Source: Staphylococcus pseudoxylosus
Lineage (GTDB): Bacteria > Bacillota > Bacilli > Staphylococcales > Staphylococcaceae
DNA length: 64,000 bases
Direction: 5' to 3'
Assembly (NCBI RefSeq): GCF_003697915.1
Contig: NZ_RCVN01000012.1
Location: 1 to 64,000 of the forward strand
The notes under the pieces were generated by a model, which was not told the DNA's origin, searched no databases, and saw only the letters and a list, made by a program, of their open reading frames with translations. The position numbers and the translations under genes were made by a program. Below, one piece after another: positions 45,587 to 54,301 of this stretch; positions within the stretch are counted from its first letter, which is position 1; each line of letters starts with the position of its first letter.

Positions 45587-46204
45587 TTATTCATTTAATT
45601 TATTCCCTTTATTTGGTAATGGTGTTTTTCTCAACATTGTAGCCATGTGCATTGTATTATAAGCCAGCCATTTGATATGTCTTTTAGTGAATTCATTTTC
45701 ATGCTTTATATCCATATAAGAAGGACCGGGACCAGCTTCTCCTACCCAATACGCATCAACGTTTGGAGGAATCGTAAAACCAATATGTGATAAACCATAA
45801 ATAATAGAAGCAGAAGCATGTTTAGCGCCATCCTCGTTGCCAGTTACAATAACGCCTGCCACTTTATTATAAAAAATAGATTGTCCTTTACTATTCTCTA
45901 ATTTACTAGAACCATAAAGTCTTTCTATAACTATAGTTGCTACACTACTTTTTTCGCCAAGCCACAGAGGCGTACCAATAATTACAATATCAGCATCTAT
46001 TACTTTTTCTAATATTTGGGGCCACTCATCATCTCCCCCCATATCATCATCTATACCATAAGATATACTATAGTCATTGACTCTAAGCATCTCTACGTCT
46101 ACGCCTTCTGATTCAAAAATACTTGCTGCCTCACCTGCCAAAGCTTCAGTATGCGATAATTCAGTTCCATTTTTTAATGTAGTATTTAAAATGATTACTT
46201 TCAT
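45587..46204 (-). CDS. flavodoxin-family NADPH-dependent reductase
   Basis: 205 residues with a flavodoxin-like core: SHTEALAGEAASIFE near the N terminus, IVIIGTPLWLGEKSS and IVTGNEDGAKHASASIIYGLSHIGFTIPPN. The multimeric flavodoxin/NADPH-dependent FMN reductase group is the best guess. AGAGAGTGCTTTT precedes the ATG. It is monocistronic, divergent from ltrA. Confidence 0.78.
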   Translation of the reverse strand: MKVIILNTTLKNGTELSHTEALAGEAASIFESEGVDVEMLRVNDYSISYGIDDDMGGDDEWPQILEKVIDADIVIIGTPLWLGEKSSVATIVIERLYGSSKLENSKGQSIFYNKVAGVIVTGNEDGAKHASASIIYGLSHIGFTIPPNVDAYWVGEAGPGPSYMDIKHENEFTKRHIKWLAYNTMHMATMLRKTPLPNKGNKLNE

Positions 46205-46273
46205 AAAAGCACTCTCTTTATATAGTCATTATATTTATACTTACCACTATATAACATGCATAAACTAGTCACT

Positions 46274-46304
46274 AAAACCATAAATTAATTTATGGTTTTT
46301 TGTC
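46274..46304 (+). terminator. terminator-like hairpin in the ltrA leader
   Basis: AAAACCATAAAT pairs with ATTTATGGTTTT, followed by TTG, about 70 bases before ltrA and between divergent genes. It would end a plus-strand transcript, so it may be a leader attenuator. Confidence 0.5.
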
Positions 46305-46376
46305 TCTAGAATTAAAAATTTGGTACAATATTCAATGACATTATTCTAAAAATAATTATGAAAAGAAGAGTTGAAT

Positions 46377-47498
46377 ATGAAAATACAAAAGAATCGTTAT
46401 TTTGATGTAAAAAAAGTAGAATTTATAGAATTATTTTTTGACTTAATTTTTGTCTATGCAATCTCACAAATGTCTCACACAATATTGCACTTAGAACATG
46501 CCATAATGCCTGGTATTTTATTTTTCAAATATGGCGTAATGCTATTTGTATTTGTATCTGTTTGGAGTTATCAAACCCTTTATACTAATAGATTTGGTTT
46601 AAATAATACTAGGGATCTTATGTTCCTTATGTTTAACATGTTTATTACAATTTATTTATCTAATAGTATAAACACAAACTTCGATAAAACTTATGAAGCA
46701 TTTTTTCTATGTACTGCTATTTTGTTTTTAAGTATTGGACTCCAATATTTACTTACGTTTTCTGAAAATATTCTTCAAGAAGAGAAAAAACTTTGTTTAG
46801 TTTACGGTTTAACTTCAATATTTTCTAGTACCCTTATTTTTATAGGTTATTTTATTCCTGGAAATACACATTATAATATGCTTTATATTGCTATAATATG
46901 TTGTTTACTCTTCCCTTTGTTTGGAATTAAAATATTGCAAAGATCACCGGTTAATATGCCACATCTCATAGAACGCTATAGCTTATTTACAATTATTATG
47001 TTTGGAGAAAGTATGGTCGGTTTAGGTTCATTGTTCAATATTCATCATTTTGAAATCATATCTATTTTCCAATTTTTAATTATTTTAGGCCTATTTGGAA
47101 GCTATTGGATTAAATTAGAGTCCTTTATGAATCCAAAACAAAAGTCTACGGGACTTAAACTATGTTACACACATATCATTATATTTTTTGCTTTAGGTTT
47201 AATTAATGCTAGCGAGATATTTTCTGAAGAGGTAAGCATTAATCCTACATTTGAAATTACGCTTACATTTGTAGCAATATCACTATTTTATCTTGGGATG
47301 TTGTTGAATATGACATACTTTCATCAAGCGTACAAAACTAAAAAACTGTATATTTATATAGCACTCATCCTTATCTTGTTCTATATCATTAATCTATTAA
47401 TTCCTTTTCATAGTTTAACATTTACAATTCTAGTATTTTTAACTGTAGCAACTGTACTCGGTATATTTATGAAACTGCGTTATAACAATAAAACTTGA
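46377..47498 (+). CDS. LtrA-family membrane protein
   Basis: 373 residues of the low-temperature-requirement A family. About 10 hydrophobic segments; VEFIELFFDLIFVYAISQMSH and WSYQTLYTNRFGLNN are diagnostic, and MFGESMVGLGSLF appears in the middle. The molecular function is unknown; the name comes from Listeria cold-growth mutants. Start at the ATG at 46377 with AAAAGAAGAGTT upstream. A terminator-like hairpin lies 73 bases upstream. Confidence 0.85.
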   Translation: MKIQKNRYFDVKKVEFIELFFDLIFVYAISQMSHTILHLEHAIMPGILFFKYGVMLFVFVSVWSYQTLYTNRFGLNNTRDLMFLMFNMFITIYLSNSINTNFDKTYEAFFLCTAILFLSIGLQYLLTFSENILQEEKKLCLVYGLTSIFSSTLIFIGYFIPGNTHYNMLYIAIICCLLFPLFGIKILQRSPVNMPHLIERYSLFTIIMFGESMVGLGSLFNIHHFEIISIFQFLIILGLFGSYWIKLESFMNPKQKSTGLKLCYTHIIIFFALGLINASEIFSEEVSINPTFEITLTFVAISLFYLGMLLNMTYFHQAYKTKKLYIYIALILILFYIINLLIPFHSLTFTILVFLTVATVLGIFMKLRYNNKT

Positions 47499-47520
47499 GA
47501 CATCACTATCTCTGATTAAC

Positions 47521-47566
47521 AAATAAACGTCAAATGCTATAACTCCATAGCATTTGACGTTTATTT
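47521..47566. terminator. terminator between ltrA and LLM monooxygenase genes
   Basis: AAATAAACGTCAAATGCTAT pairs with ATAGCATTTGACGTTTATTT; a near-perfect 19-bp stem with a 6-base loop. Confidence 0.85.
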
Positions 47567-47618
47567 GTTGTCATGAAATTTTAAAGCTTGTTTTGCTATT
47601 ATATGTTGCATTAACATG

Positions 47619-48926
47619 CTATTCCACTACGCATTGTAAATTTTCTCTCAAAGTTGTTCCCGTATACGCTTTTCTAAATAAGCCACGCTCTTGCAATATA
47701 GGAATTACTTTATCAATAAAAGCTTCAAACATATCTGGATAAGTTGGCGGCATAAGTGTAAAACCATCACAACATTCCTCTTCAAACCATTCTTGCATCA
47801 TATCTGCAACTGTTATTGGGTCTCCAACAATTGTCTTATGCCCCATCCATGTACTCACACGCTGTGCTAGTTCTCTTAATGTAAGCGACTCTGTTTCTAT
47901 AGTACTTCGTATCGCTTCATAGCGCGCTTTCGACACAACTTTTGTTGTTAAGTTATCATAAGACGGTAAAGATGGGACTACAGCATCTAAATCCCATCCT
48001 TCAACACTTTGTCCGATACTTTGTTCAATCTGCTTAATTTTTTCATTCACATCTATGAAACAATCTAGTGTCGCTCTTTTTTCTTCAGCTTCTTCCATCG
48101 TATCTGCAACATAAACAGTCAAACCTGGTAAAATCAACGGTCTATCTTCAGACTTATTAAGCTGCTCTGTTCGTTTCTCAATATCTTTCAAAAATCTCTT
48201 AGCGTCTGCCTTATTCCAAGCTACTGAAAAAATCATATCTACAGCTTTCGAAGCAAAATCACGACCAGGAATCGACGTACCAGCTTGACACAAAACCGGA
48301 TATATTTGAGGGCTAGATGGTAAATTTATAGGGCCTTTTACCTTAAAATAGTCTCCTTCATGATTAATTTCATTTACTAGGGACCACTCTATGCCTCTGC
48401 CAGACTTTCTATCATTAATTAATGCATGACTATCAAACGATTGCCACAATTGTTTCAATACATGTACAAATTCTTCTGCTTTTTTATACCTTTCATTTAA
48501 AGGAGGAAGTTGCGTCATTGAATGATTACCTGCTTCATTGTCAAATTGTGAGGTAACAATATTAATACCGGCCCTTCCATGACTAATATGATCTAAACTA
48601 CCTATTAAACGTGCTGTATTGTATGGATCATAAAATGTAGAAGATAACGTTGCTATTAACCCAATATGTTTCGTTATTTGTGAAATAGCAGTCAAGGTAG
48701 TGATAGGTTCTAAGAAATATGATAAATGCCCTGTATTTTCTTGAGAAATATATTGCCCATCTGCTAAAAATATAGCATCTAAACAACCACGTTCTGCAAT
48801 TTTAGCAATTTCTTGTTGGTATGTAATTTGGCCTATTTCATCAATCCTAGAGTGTTCTAGTCTCCATGAAGCAGGATGTAAACCTGTACTATAAATAAGT
48901 GAAACAATATGCATCTTATTCTTCAT
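47619..48926 (-). CDS. NtaA/SnaA/DszA-type flavin-dependent monooxygenase
   Basis: 435 residues, a luciferase-like monooxygenase of the nitrilotriacetate/EDTA/dibenzothiophene family. ASWRLEHSR, EQIGSLDHISHGRAGINIVTS, FKVKGPINLPSSPQIYPVLCQAG and PGLTVYVADTMEEAEEK are family blocks. It uses reduced FMN supplied by a separate reductase, and the flavin reductases in the nearby cluster could serve. I chose the ATG at 48926; the open frame extends 19 residues further upstream without a site. The substrate is unknown. Confidence 0.82.
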   Translation of the reverse strand: MKNKMHIVSLIYSTGLHPASWRLEHSRIDEIGQITYQQEIAKIAERGCLDAIFLADGQYISQENTGHLSYFLEPITTLTAISQITKHIGLIATLSSTFYDPYNTARLIGSLDHISHGRAGINIVTSQFDNEAGNHSMTQLPPLNERYKKAEEFVHVLKQLWQSFDSHALINDRKSGRGIEWSLVNEINHEGDYFKVKGPINLPSSPQIYPVLCQAGTSIPGRDFASKAVDMIFSVAWNKADAKRFLKDIEKRTEQLNKSEDRPLILPGLTVYVADTMEEAEEKRATLDCFIDVNEKIKQIEQSIGQSVEGWDLDAVVPSLPSYDNLTTKVVSKARYEAIRSTIETESLTLRELAQRVSTWMGHKTIVGDPITVADMMQEWFEEECCDGFTLMPPTYPDMFEAFIDKVIPILQERGLFRKAYTGTTLRENLQCVVE

Positions 48927-49215
48927 AATATTGTCTTCTAATCCCCTTATTACTATGAAATTTTTATCACTATAATCTAACAAAGTAAGATATTACGAAA
49001 AATTTCACAATATTTTAATTACACATAGTATATAAAAACAATTACTTTCATGCACCTAATTTAAATATTTTTTACACATAAAGATTATCACGTTCAAATA
49101 ATTAGTACATTAAAAATAGCCACTAAATTCTTTAAGGAAATTGAAGTTAGTAGCTTAGGCTTATTAATTTATTCATTTCACTTCAGACATACAACACACT
49201 TTTGATACTTTAACT
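48927..49215. other. intergenic region, no gene seen
   Basis: About 290 AT-rich bases between the LLM gene and the tail of the RraA operon. Possible weak hairpin at 49140-49190 but no clear terminator. No small gene with a ribosome site is seen. Confidence 0.5.
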
Positions 49216-49440
49216 TTAATTTTTATCTTTATATTTTGGGAAGTAACCTAATATAAATGCTACTCCTGAAAATATTGCGGCTAAAATAATAGCGGGTGTT
49301 AACAACATATCATTAACTTTTATAATAAATGCTCCGTTAAGCATAATTAATCCAAGTAGTTGTGCACTTACCATAATAAGTGCCGTTACAATTGAGAGTA
49401 ATAAGAAAATTCCGAAAACTTTTTCCAGTAATTTTTCCAT
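49216..49440 (-). CDS. small two-TM protein at the end of the RraA operon
   Basis: 74 residues, MEKLLEKVFGIFLLLSIVTAL start with two hydrophobic segments and a basic tail (PKYKDKN). GGGGAGGATAAAATTT precedes the ATG, and it begins 5 bases after the upstream permease stop, so it is clearly part of the operon. No DctQ-like four-TM subunit or DctP solute-binding protein is present, so this protein may be a reduced small subunit for the permease. The family is not recognised. Confidence 0.65.
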   Translation of the reverse strand: MEKLLEKVFGIFLLLSIVTALIMVSAQLLGLIMLNGAFIIKVNDMLLTPAIILAAIFSGVAFILGYFPKYKDKN

Positions 49441-49445
49441 AAATT

Positions 49446-50795
49446 TTATCCTCCCCATATTGGCAATATACCCATACCTATAAGCCAACCTATAATAATT
49501 ACAGGCAGTGCATAAAGTACAATCAACATGCCAAATGTTTTTTCAGGTTTAGCATCAACAATCCCTGAAGCAATGTAAATAGATCCTGAGGCAGGTGGCA
49601 TTTGTGCCGATGTAGAAGCAAACGTCATCACTACTACTGCAGAAATTAATGGCGAGAAGCCACTTGAAATTAAAATTTGATAGGAAACTAGCCCTACTGC
49701 CGTAAGCGTCCCAGTAGATGTTAAAGGTCCAGCAATAATTGTAATACCTACACCTATGAGTAATAGCGTTAACCAAGCTGGTGCATTCGCCGTTTCTATA
49801 AGAAAGGCAATATTATTTGATAAACCTAATTTAGTTAAAACTTCACTAGCTGCAACAGCAAAGAATATTAAAGCACCAATTGTAGTAAATCTCGGTATTG
49901 AAGCTTGAATAAACTTCATAAACTCCGGTACTGTTTTTGGTAAATTTTTTCTTTCTAATATAAAGGCGATAGTAATCATTAAAGTTGGTATCCATACAAC
50001 GATATCTATACTATCTAATGATTTTTCTCCTATTGATGGTATACTTACTAGTTTTTCCCCTAATGGTCCAATTGTTATAGCTAAAGGGATGATAGCACCA
50101 ATATATAATAACATCGAAGTCCACCCTCTTTTAAATGAACTACTTAATGGCTCTAATTCTTCAATAGAGAATGCTTTTATATTCTGTTTCTTTACAAAGA
50201 ACCAAATCATTATTAATCTGTGGGCAAGTTGATATAATGATGCAACAAATAATGCTATAAAAAACTCGCCAACGCCTACCGCCGCAGCAACTGGAGCGAA
50301 GCCAAGTATGATAAACATTGAAGTAGTTGGTGGAAATACGGATGCCATACCACCATTCCCAACCATGACTGATGCGGCAATCTCTTTCTTCCATTTATTT
50401 TTCAACATCCAAGGTCCTGTTATCGATCCTGTAGCAGCTGTATTACCAGAATCACCACCTGATAATGTCCCTAATGCAACTGAGCCCATCGCGTCCATAT
50501 AAGCTGGCGCTCCTGGAATCTTTCCTACCATAGAATTTAAAATTGCTAATAGTTTTTCAACAATCCCTAATCTATCAATAATATAGGCCATAAATACAAA
50601 TGCTAGTGCAGCATAAAGTACTGAAAATGTTGCTGCAAATGAAAAACCATTTGCCAGTAATCCTAAAGCTTCTTTGCCACCTAAAAGACTTGACGCAATA
50701 AACCCAATTAATGATGCTTCACCTAAATTTCTTTTTAAGAAAACGCTCCATATAATTAAAATAGATATAAAAATTAATAAAGCCAATATCCCCAT
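49446..50795 (-). CDS. DctM-like TRAP-type permease
   Basis: 449 residues, about 12 hydrophobic segments. LSGGDSGNTAATGSITGPW with MVGNGGMASVFPPTTSMF in the first half, and GPLTSTGTLTAVGLVSYQILISSG with SAQMPPASGSIYIASG in the second, match the internal repeats of the DctM/IT superfamily. The ATG at 50795 is preceded by AGGAGG 7 bases upstream. Its position between a dehydrogenase and a 74-residue protein in an RraA operon suggests a carboxylate substrate. Confidence 0.75.
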   Translation of the reverse strand: MGILALLIFISILIIWSVFLKRNLGEASLIGFIASSLLGGKEALGLLANGFSFAATFSVLYAALAFVFMAYIIDRLGIVEKLLAILNSMVGKIPGAPAYMDAMGSVALGTLSGGDSGNTAATGSITGPWMLKNKWKKEIAASVMVGNGGMASVFPPTTSMFIILGFAPVAAAVGVGEFFIALFVASLYQLAHRLIMIWFFVKKQNIKAFSIEELEPLSSSFKRGWTSMLLYIGAIIPLAITIGPLGEKLVSIPSIGEKSLDSIDIVVWIPTLMITIAFILERKNLPKTVPEFMKFIQASIPRFTTIGALIFFAVAASEVLTKLGLSNNIAFLIETANAPAWLTLLLIGVGITIIAGPLTSTGTLTAVGLVSYQILISSGFSPLISAVVVMTFASTSAQMPPASGSIYIASGIVDAKPEKTFGMLIVLYALPVIIIGWLIGMGILPIWGG

Positions 50796-50810
50796 ATACA
50801 TGCCTCCTAT

Positions 50811-51674
50811 TTATTTTTGATTGTAAGCCTTTATTACGTTAGACCAATCATCAACTTCATCTCGTAATTTACTTTCTAAATTTGCTTGAGTTATATTTTT
50901 CAATTTTTGAATCGTAGCTTTAGTCATTACAGGTTCGATACGATGGTGTTCTAAAAATTCACTTACATTTTTCATTTCTTTCTCACGACGCTGTGAATGT
51001 TTTACGTTACTTTTTATATATCTATTTATAATTTCTCCAAAATCATCTTTATCCATCGTACTGGTGATAGATTCATATATTTCCTCTGTAATATTAAGAT
51101 GTTCTGCAGATGCCATAACTTCAAATAATAATGCAGACAATCCTTTTGTAAATATACTCCTCACAAATTTAAAATTAGTAGCATCGCCGACTTTTTCATT
51201 TAATTTAGTAATATTCATCCCAATTTGATTACCTAACTCTATAAACTTATTTGTTTGTGTTCCAGATGCTAATATCGGCACTTCATTTTGATATACTTTT
51301 AATGCACCAAGTATTGCAGCATCTATGATTGTCATGCCTTTGTTGTACATCATTTCATTTATCTTATTTTTCTCTTCAGAACTAGCAGTTGTTAAATCTA
51401 CTAGTACGGTTTCATTCGCAACGACATCACTTATTTCTGACCAAGCTTCTACAGTTTTTGTCGCAGGAACAGCAACAAATAATATAGATAACGTTTGTTT
51501 TGCTACAATTTCTGCCTTTTCAACATAGTTAATCTCTGTTCTTTCAGATAACTTTTTAGAATCTGCGCCTATCCGTAATGGATCATAAGCATATATACGA
51601 TTTACTTCATGTTTACTAAATCCTTTAGACAATTCTTTTCCAACTTCTCCAAATCCTATAAATCCTATATCCAT
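50811..51674 (-). CDS. NAD(P)-dependent oxidoreductase (phosphogluconate-dehydrogenase-like, DUF1932)
   Basis: 287 residues. A Rossmann motif FIGFGEVGKELSKGF near the N terminus, DLTTASSEEKN, IIDAAILGA, and a helical C-terminal domain typical of the DUF1932 subgroup of beta-hydroxyacid dehydrogenases. The expected reaction is NAD(P)-dependent oxidation of a 3-hydroxy acid. The ATG at 51674 follows AGGGGTGGATAAC. It is packed between RraA (11 bases) and the permease (15 bases). Confidence 0.78.
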   Translation of the reverse strand: MDIGFIGFGEVGKELSKGFSKHEVNRIYAYDPLRIGADSKKLSERTEINYVEKAEIVAKQTLSILFVAVPATKTVEAWSEISDVVANETVLVDLTTASSEEKNKINEMMYNKGMTIIDAAILGALKVYQNEVPILASGTQTNKFIELGNQIGMNITKLNEKVGDATNFKFVRSIFTKGLSALLFEVMASAEHLNITEEIYESITSTMDKDDFGEIINRYIKSNVKHSQRREKEMKNVSEFLEHHRIEPVMTKATIQKLKNITQANLESKLRDEVDDWSNVIKAYNQK

Positions 51675-51685
51675 GTTATCCACCC

Positions 51686-52342
51686 CTATTGATTTTCAAT
51701 GTTTTCTCTTAACCAGGACGGCTCTATTGTGCTTTTGTCATCCCCCTGATCCAAGTTAAATGACATGATTGTCTTTAACCTTTTTTCTTCATATATTAAT
51801 TTTTCTTCTGCTTTTACTATAAACGCTTCTGCTTTTTTATAAGGGATGATTGCAATGCCATCCTCATCTGCAACTACAAAATCATATGGATTTACTAATA
51901 CGCCTCCACATTGAATTGGTATATCAAATGCACCTGGTCCATTTTTTCTCGGCCCTTTAGGTATAAATCCATTTGCGTAGATTTGTATATCCATATTTTC
52001 TAATTCTTTTTTATCTCTGATTAAACCATCAATAATTATTCCTTTTATACCAAGTTTTTCTGCTGCTGCTGCCATCAAGTTCCCCATATAAGCAGAAGTT
52101 GTAGAATCTTTTCCTTCAACAATCAATATTTCTCCTGGTTTTGCCTCATATATTCCAAGGTGCAAATAGAGATTATCTCCTGGATAAAGTGATACCGTTC
52201 TTGCTTGCCCGACAAGAGGTTTCTGAAAATTAACTGGCTTTAATTTATGATTCATAACATTTTCAAATTTCATGCTATCTGCAATTAACGTTGAACTTAG
52301 CTTCTCTAAACGCTTTAAAATCTCATCATTATTACCATTCAT
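51686..52342 (-). CDS. RraA-like/4-hydroxy-4-methyl-2-oxoglutarate aldolase family protein
   Basis: 218 residues. MNLMAAAAEKLGIKGIIIDGLIRDKKE carries the conserved G-x-I-R-D (metal/oxaloacetate-binding) motif, and the SVFPYDNL-like STDVLYPGDNLYLHLGIYEAKPGEILIVEG region fits the HMG aldolase/RraA group. The ATG at 52342 follows GGTGGTGGTTCA; an earlier ATG at 52357 lies inside operator O1. It is the first gene of the operon regulated by RpiR. Enzymatic activity versus RraA-type regulation cannot be told apart by sequence. Confidence 0.78.
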   Translation of the reverse strand: MNGNNDEILKRLEKLSSTLIADSMKFENVMNHKLKPVNFQKPLVGQARTVSLYPGDNLYLHLGIYEAKPGEILIVEGKDSTTSAYMGNLMAAAAEKLGIKGIIIDGLIRDKKELENMDIQIYANGFIPKGPRKNGPGAFDIPIQCGGVLVNPYDFVVADEDGIAIIPYKKAEAFIVKAEEKLIYEEKRLKTIMSFNLDQGDDKSTIEPSWLRENIENQ

Positions 52343-52356
52343 TGAACCACCACCCA

Positions 52357-52376
52357 TTTGTAAGATTTATTACAAA
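52357..52376. promoter_or_regulatory. operator O1 of the RraA operon
   Basis: TTTGTAA-GATTTA-TTACAAA, a 7+7 bp palindrome with a 6-base spacer, 15 bases upstream of the RraA start codon. Confidence 0.65.
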
Positions 52377-52387
52377 ATAATTATTGT

Positions 52388-52407
52388 TTGTAATATTATT
52401 TACAAAG
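52388..52407. promoter_or_regulatory. operator O2 of the RraA operon
   Basis: TTTGTAA-TATTAT-TTACAAA, identical arms to O1, 31 bp (three helical turns) away. It abuts the candidate promoter (-35 TTTACA and -10 TAACTT on the minus strand, 17-base spacer). Confidence 0.68.
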
Positions 52408-52454
52408 TTACCACTTGCCCAAATAAATGTAAATCCTTACATATAAAATTACAT

Positions 52455-52493
52455 AAAAAAACAAACCATTATATTTTTAAAACGGTTTGTTTT
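52455..52493 (-). terminator. terminator of the RpiR gene
   Basis: AACAAACC and GGTTTGTT form a stem followed by TTTTTTT on the minus strand. It isolates the RraA operon from the rpiR transcript. Confidence 0.8.
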
Positions 52494-52495
52494 TC

Positions 52496-53353
52496 TTAGT
52501 TATTCGTATGATATTTTATTTGTTTTAATATTTCATTTATATCATCTAAGCGACTTGAATTCTTCTTAGTTTCTTTAACTGCCAAAGCATTAATCAAGTA
52601 ATCAATGACTACAAGTGACAATACCGGTGAATTGTGAAAAGCTAAACTGTTAGAATCACAAGGTAGAATTACATCTGCGTAATCAACCAATGGAGACGAA
52701 AATGTATCTGTTATTACAATAATCTTCACACCTTTATTTTTAGCGATTTTCACGAAATCATTAATACGCTTAGCATATCTAGGATAACTAATCGCCACTA
52801 ACACATCTTGAGCATTCATTGACACAACTTCATCTACCCAATCTGAAGTATCCGCTACTATAAGGTTACAGTTGCCTTTTATTCTATTTATATTTTGTGA
52901 AAAATAATGACCTGCAGGCAATCCACTTCTCACACATGTACAACAAATATTGTTAGCATTTTCAATTAAATTTATAGCTTTATCCAAAGTTTGCTCATCG
53001 AGCTGGTTTGAAAATTGTTGTAATTGTGTAGTATGAAAATTAACCGTTTCTGTCCACAAATTATCTTGCTCTATATTTTGTAAATTAGAAGCTAACCTGG
53101 ATTGAGGTGCTTTACCATCTTTTATAAAATTTTGAATGTCTCGTTGCAACTCTGTATAACCAGAGTAACCTAATTTACTTGCAAGACGCATAATTGTTGT
53201 AGTACTGGTACCAACTTTCTCAGATAATTCGTTTATAGTATCAAACATGATATCTGTTGGTTCTTTAGTTATAAAATTGGCTACCTTTCTTTCTGATTGA
53301 GATAAGTTTTTTATATTTTCTTTAATTTTTATAAAAATGTTATCTTTTGACAT
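52496..53353 (-). CDS. RpiR/MurR-family transcriptional regulator
   Basis: 285 residues: N-terminal HTH (INELSEKVGTSTTTIMRLASKLGYSGYTELQ, about residues 38-70) and a C-terminal SIS sugar/phosphate-binding domain (about 130-260, CVRSGLPAGHYFSQN, ISYPRYAKRINDFV). Family members respond to phosphorylated sugars or small phosphorylated metabolites. It lies just upstream of the RraA operon with its own terminator. It is the likely ligand of the paired operators. Confidence 0.85.
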   Translation of the reverse strand: MSKDNIFIKIKENIKNLSQSERKVANFITKEPTDIMFDTINELSEKVGTSTTTIMRLASKLGYSGYTELQRDIQNFIKDGKAPQSRLASNLQNIEQDNLWTETVNFHTTQLQQFSNQLDEQTLDKAINLIENANNICCTCVRSGLPAGHYFSQNINRIKGNCNLIVADTSDWVDEVVSMNAQDVLVAISYPRYAKRINDFVKIAKNKGVKIIVITDTFSSPLVDYADVILPCDSNSLAFHNSPVLSLVVIDYLINALAVKETKKNSSRLDDINEILKQIKYHTNN

Positions 53354-53676
53354 ATACTCAATCTCCTCGTAATCAGTAATTAAATTCGTATTTGTTATCC
53401 GAGAAAATTATAGTTAAATTTCATATCTACCATAATTAACGAATGTACAATAGTTAGATTTATAATAACATATAGAAATATACACAACATATTGTTTTAG
53501 TATGTCATATCATATTTATTATGCAGTAATTACATTTGCTCATATATTAGCGTAATCTATCCGTTATTTATCTTTACTAAATATAAATAACAAAAAAAGG
53601 GTGAGACAACGAATTCCCATTTAAATCAAATCCGTATCCCATCCCTCAGTGTTATTATTTTATGCTTAATTTTGCT
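53354..53676. other. intergenic region, no gene seen
   Basis: 323 AT-rich bases holding the RpiR promoter and, at 53592-53645, the terminator of the PhnA gene. Confidence 0.55.
53592..53645 (-). terminator. terminator of the PhnA gene
   Basis: On the minus strand GGGATACGGATT pairs with AATTCG-TGTCTC with one bulge and is followed by CACCCTTTTTTT. Confidence 0.7.
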
Positions 53677-54030
53677 CTAGCCTTTTAATTTCTTTACAAG
53701 TGAAGATTTTAATCCCACTAGTCCAATTTTATCAACTTTCGCATCGATGTCATGTCCGTCGTCAGGTTCAACTATTTTTATACTTTTTACTTTCGTACCT
53801 TGTTTAATTACAAATGATGTACCTTTTACTTTTAAGTCTTTAATTACTGTAACAGCATCCCCATCAACTAGTTCCTGCCCGTTCACATCTCTTGTAATTT
53901 GAGCTTCTTTATTCTCATTATTTTCAGCTTCAGACCATTCGTGACCACACATAGGACAAACAAATAAATTTCCATCTTCGTATGTATAACTTGAATCACA
54001 TTCTGGACAATTAGGTAAAGTATATTCCAT
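53677..54030 (-). CDS. PhnA/YjdM-family zinc-ribbon protein
   Basis: 117 residues. N-terminal zinc ribbon CPECDSSY...CPMCGHEW (residues 8-30), then an SH3-like C-terminal domain (VNGQELVDGDAVTVIKDLKVKG, residues 50-70) with typical end KSSLVKKLKG. Named PhnA for E. coli but its role in phosphonate use is not established. AGGTCTAAGC precedes the ATG. Monocistronic. Confidence 0.85.
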   Translation of the reverse strand: MEYTLPNCPECDSSYTYEDGNLFVCPMCGHEWSEAENNENKEAQITRDVNGQELVDGDAVTVIKDLKVKGTSFVIKQGTKVKSIKIVEPDDGHDIDAKVDKIGLVGLKSSLVKKLKG

Positions 54031-54239
54031 GCTTAGACCTCCATTAAATTATTGTCTTGCTTTTAATCTACCATATTATAAAATATATACTCTATTTTCT
54101 CTACTTTTTTGTTAAAATCGTCATTTATTTTTTAACCTTATTTTTGTCTTAATTATGCTACCAAAGTCTACATGCTATATTTTTTAATAATGATAATCAT
54201 ATTATTTTCTTATCTTTTTCAATTAATTTAAATAAAAAT

Positions 54240-54265
54240 GTTTATTTGCATTGATAAGTGGAAAG
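54240..54265 (+). promoter_or_regulatory. possible SigB-type promoter of the small charged protein
   Basis: GTTTAT-N14-GGAAAG resembles the staphylococcal SigB pattern GTTT-N12-15-GGGTAT, with two mismatches in the -10 box. Confidence 0.35.
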
Positions 54266-54301
54266 GTACTTGTGTCACAAATCTTAAAGGAGGTTTTTAT
54301 A

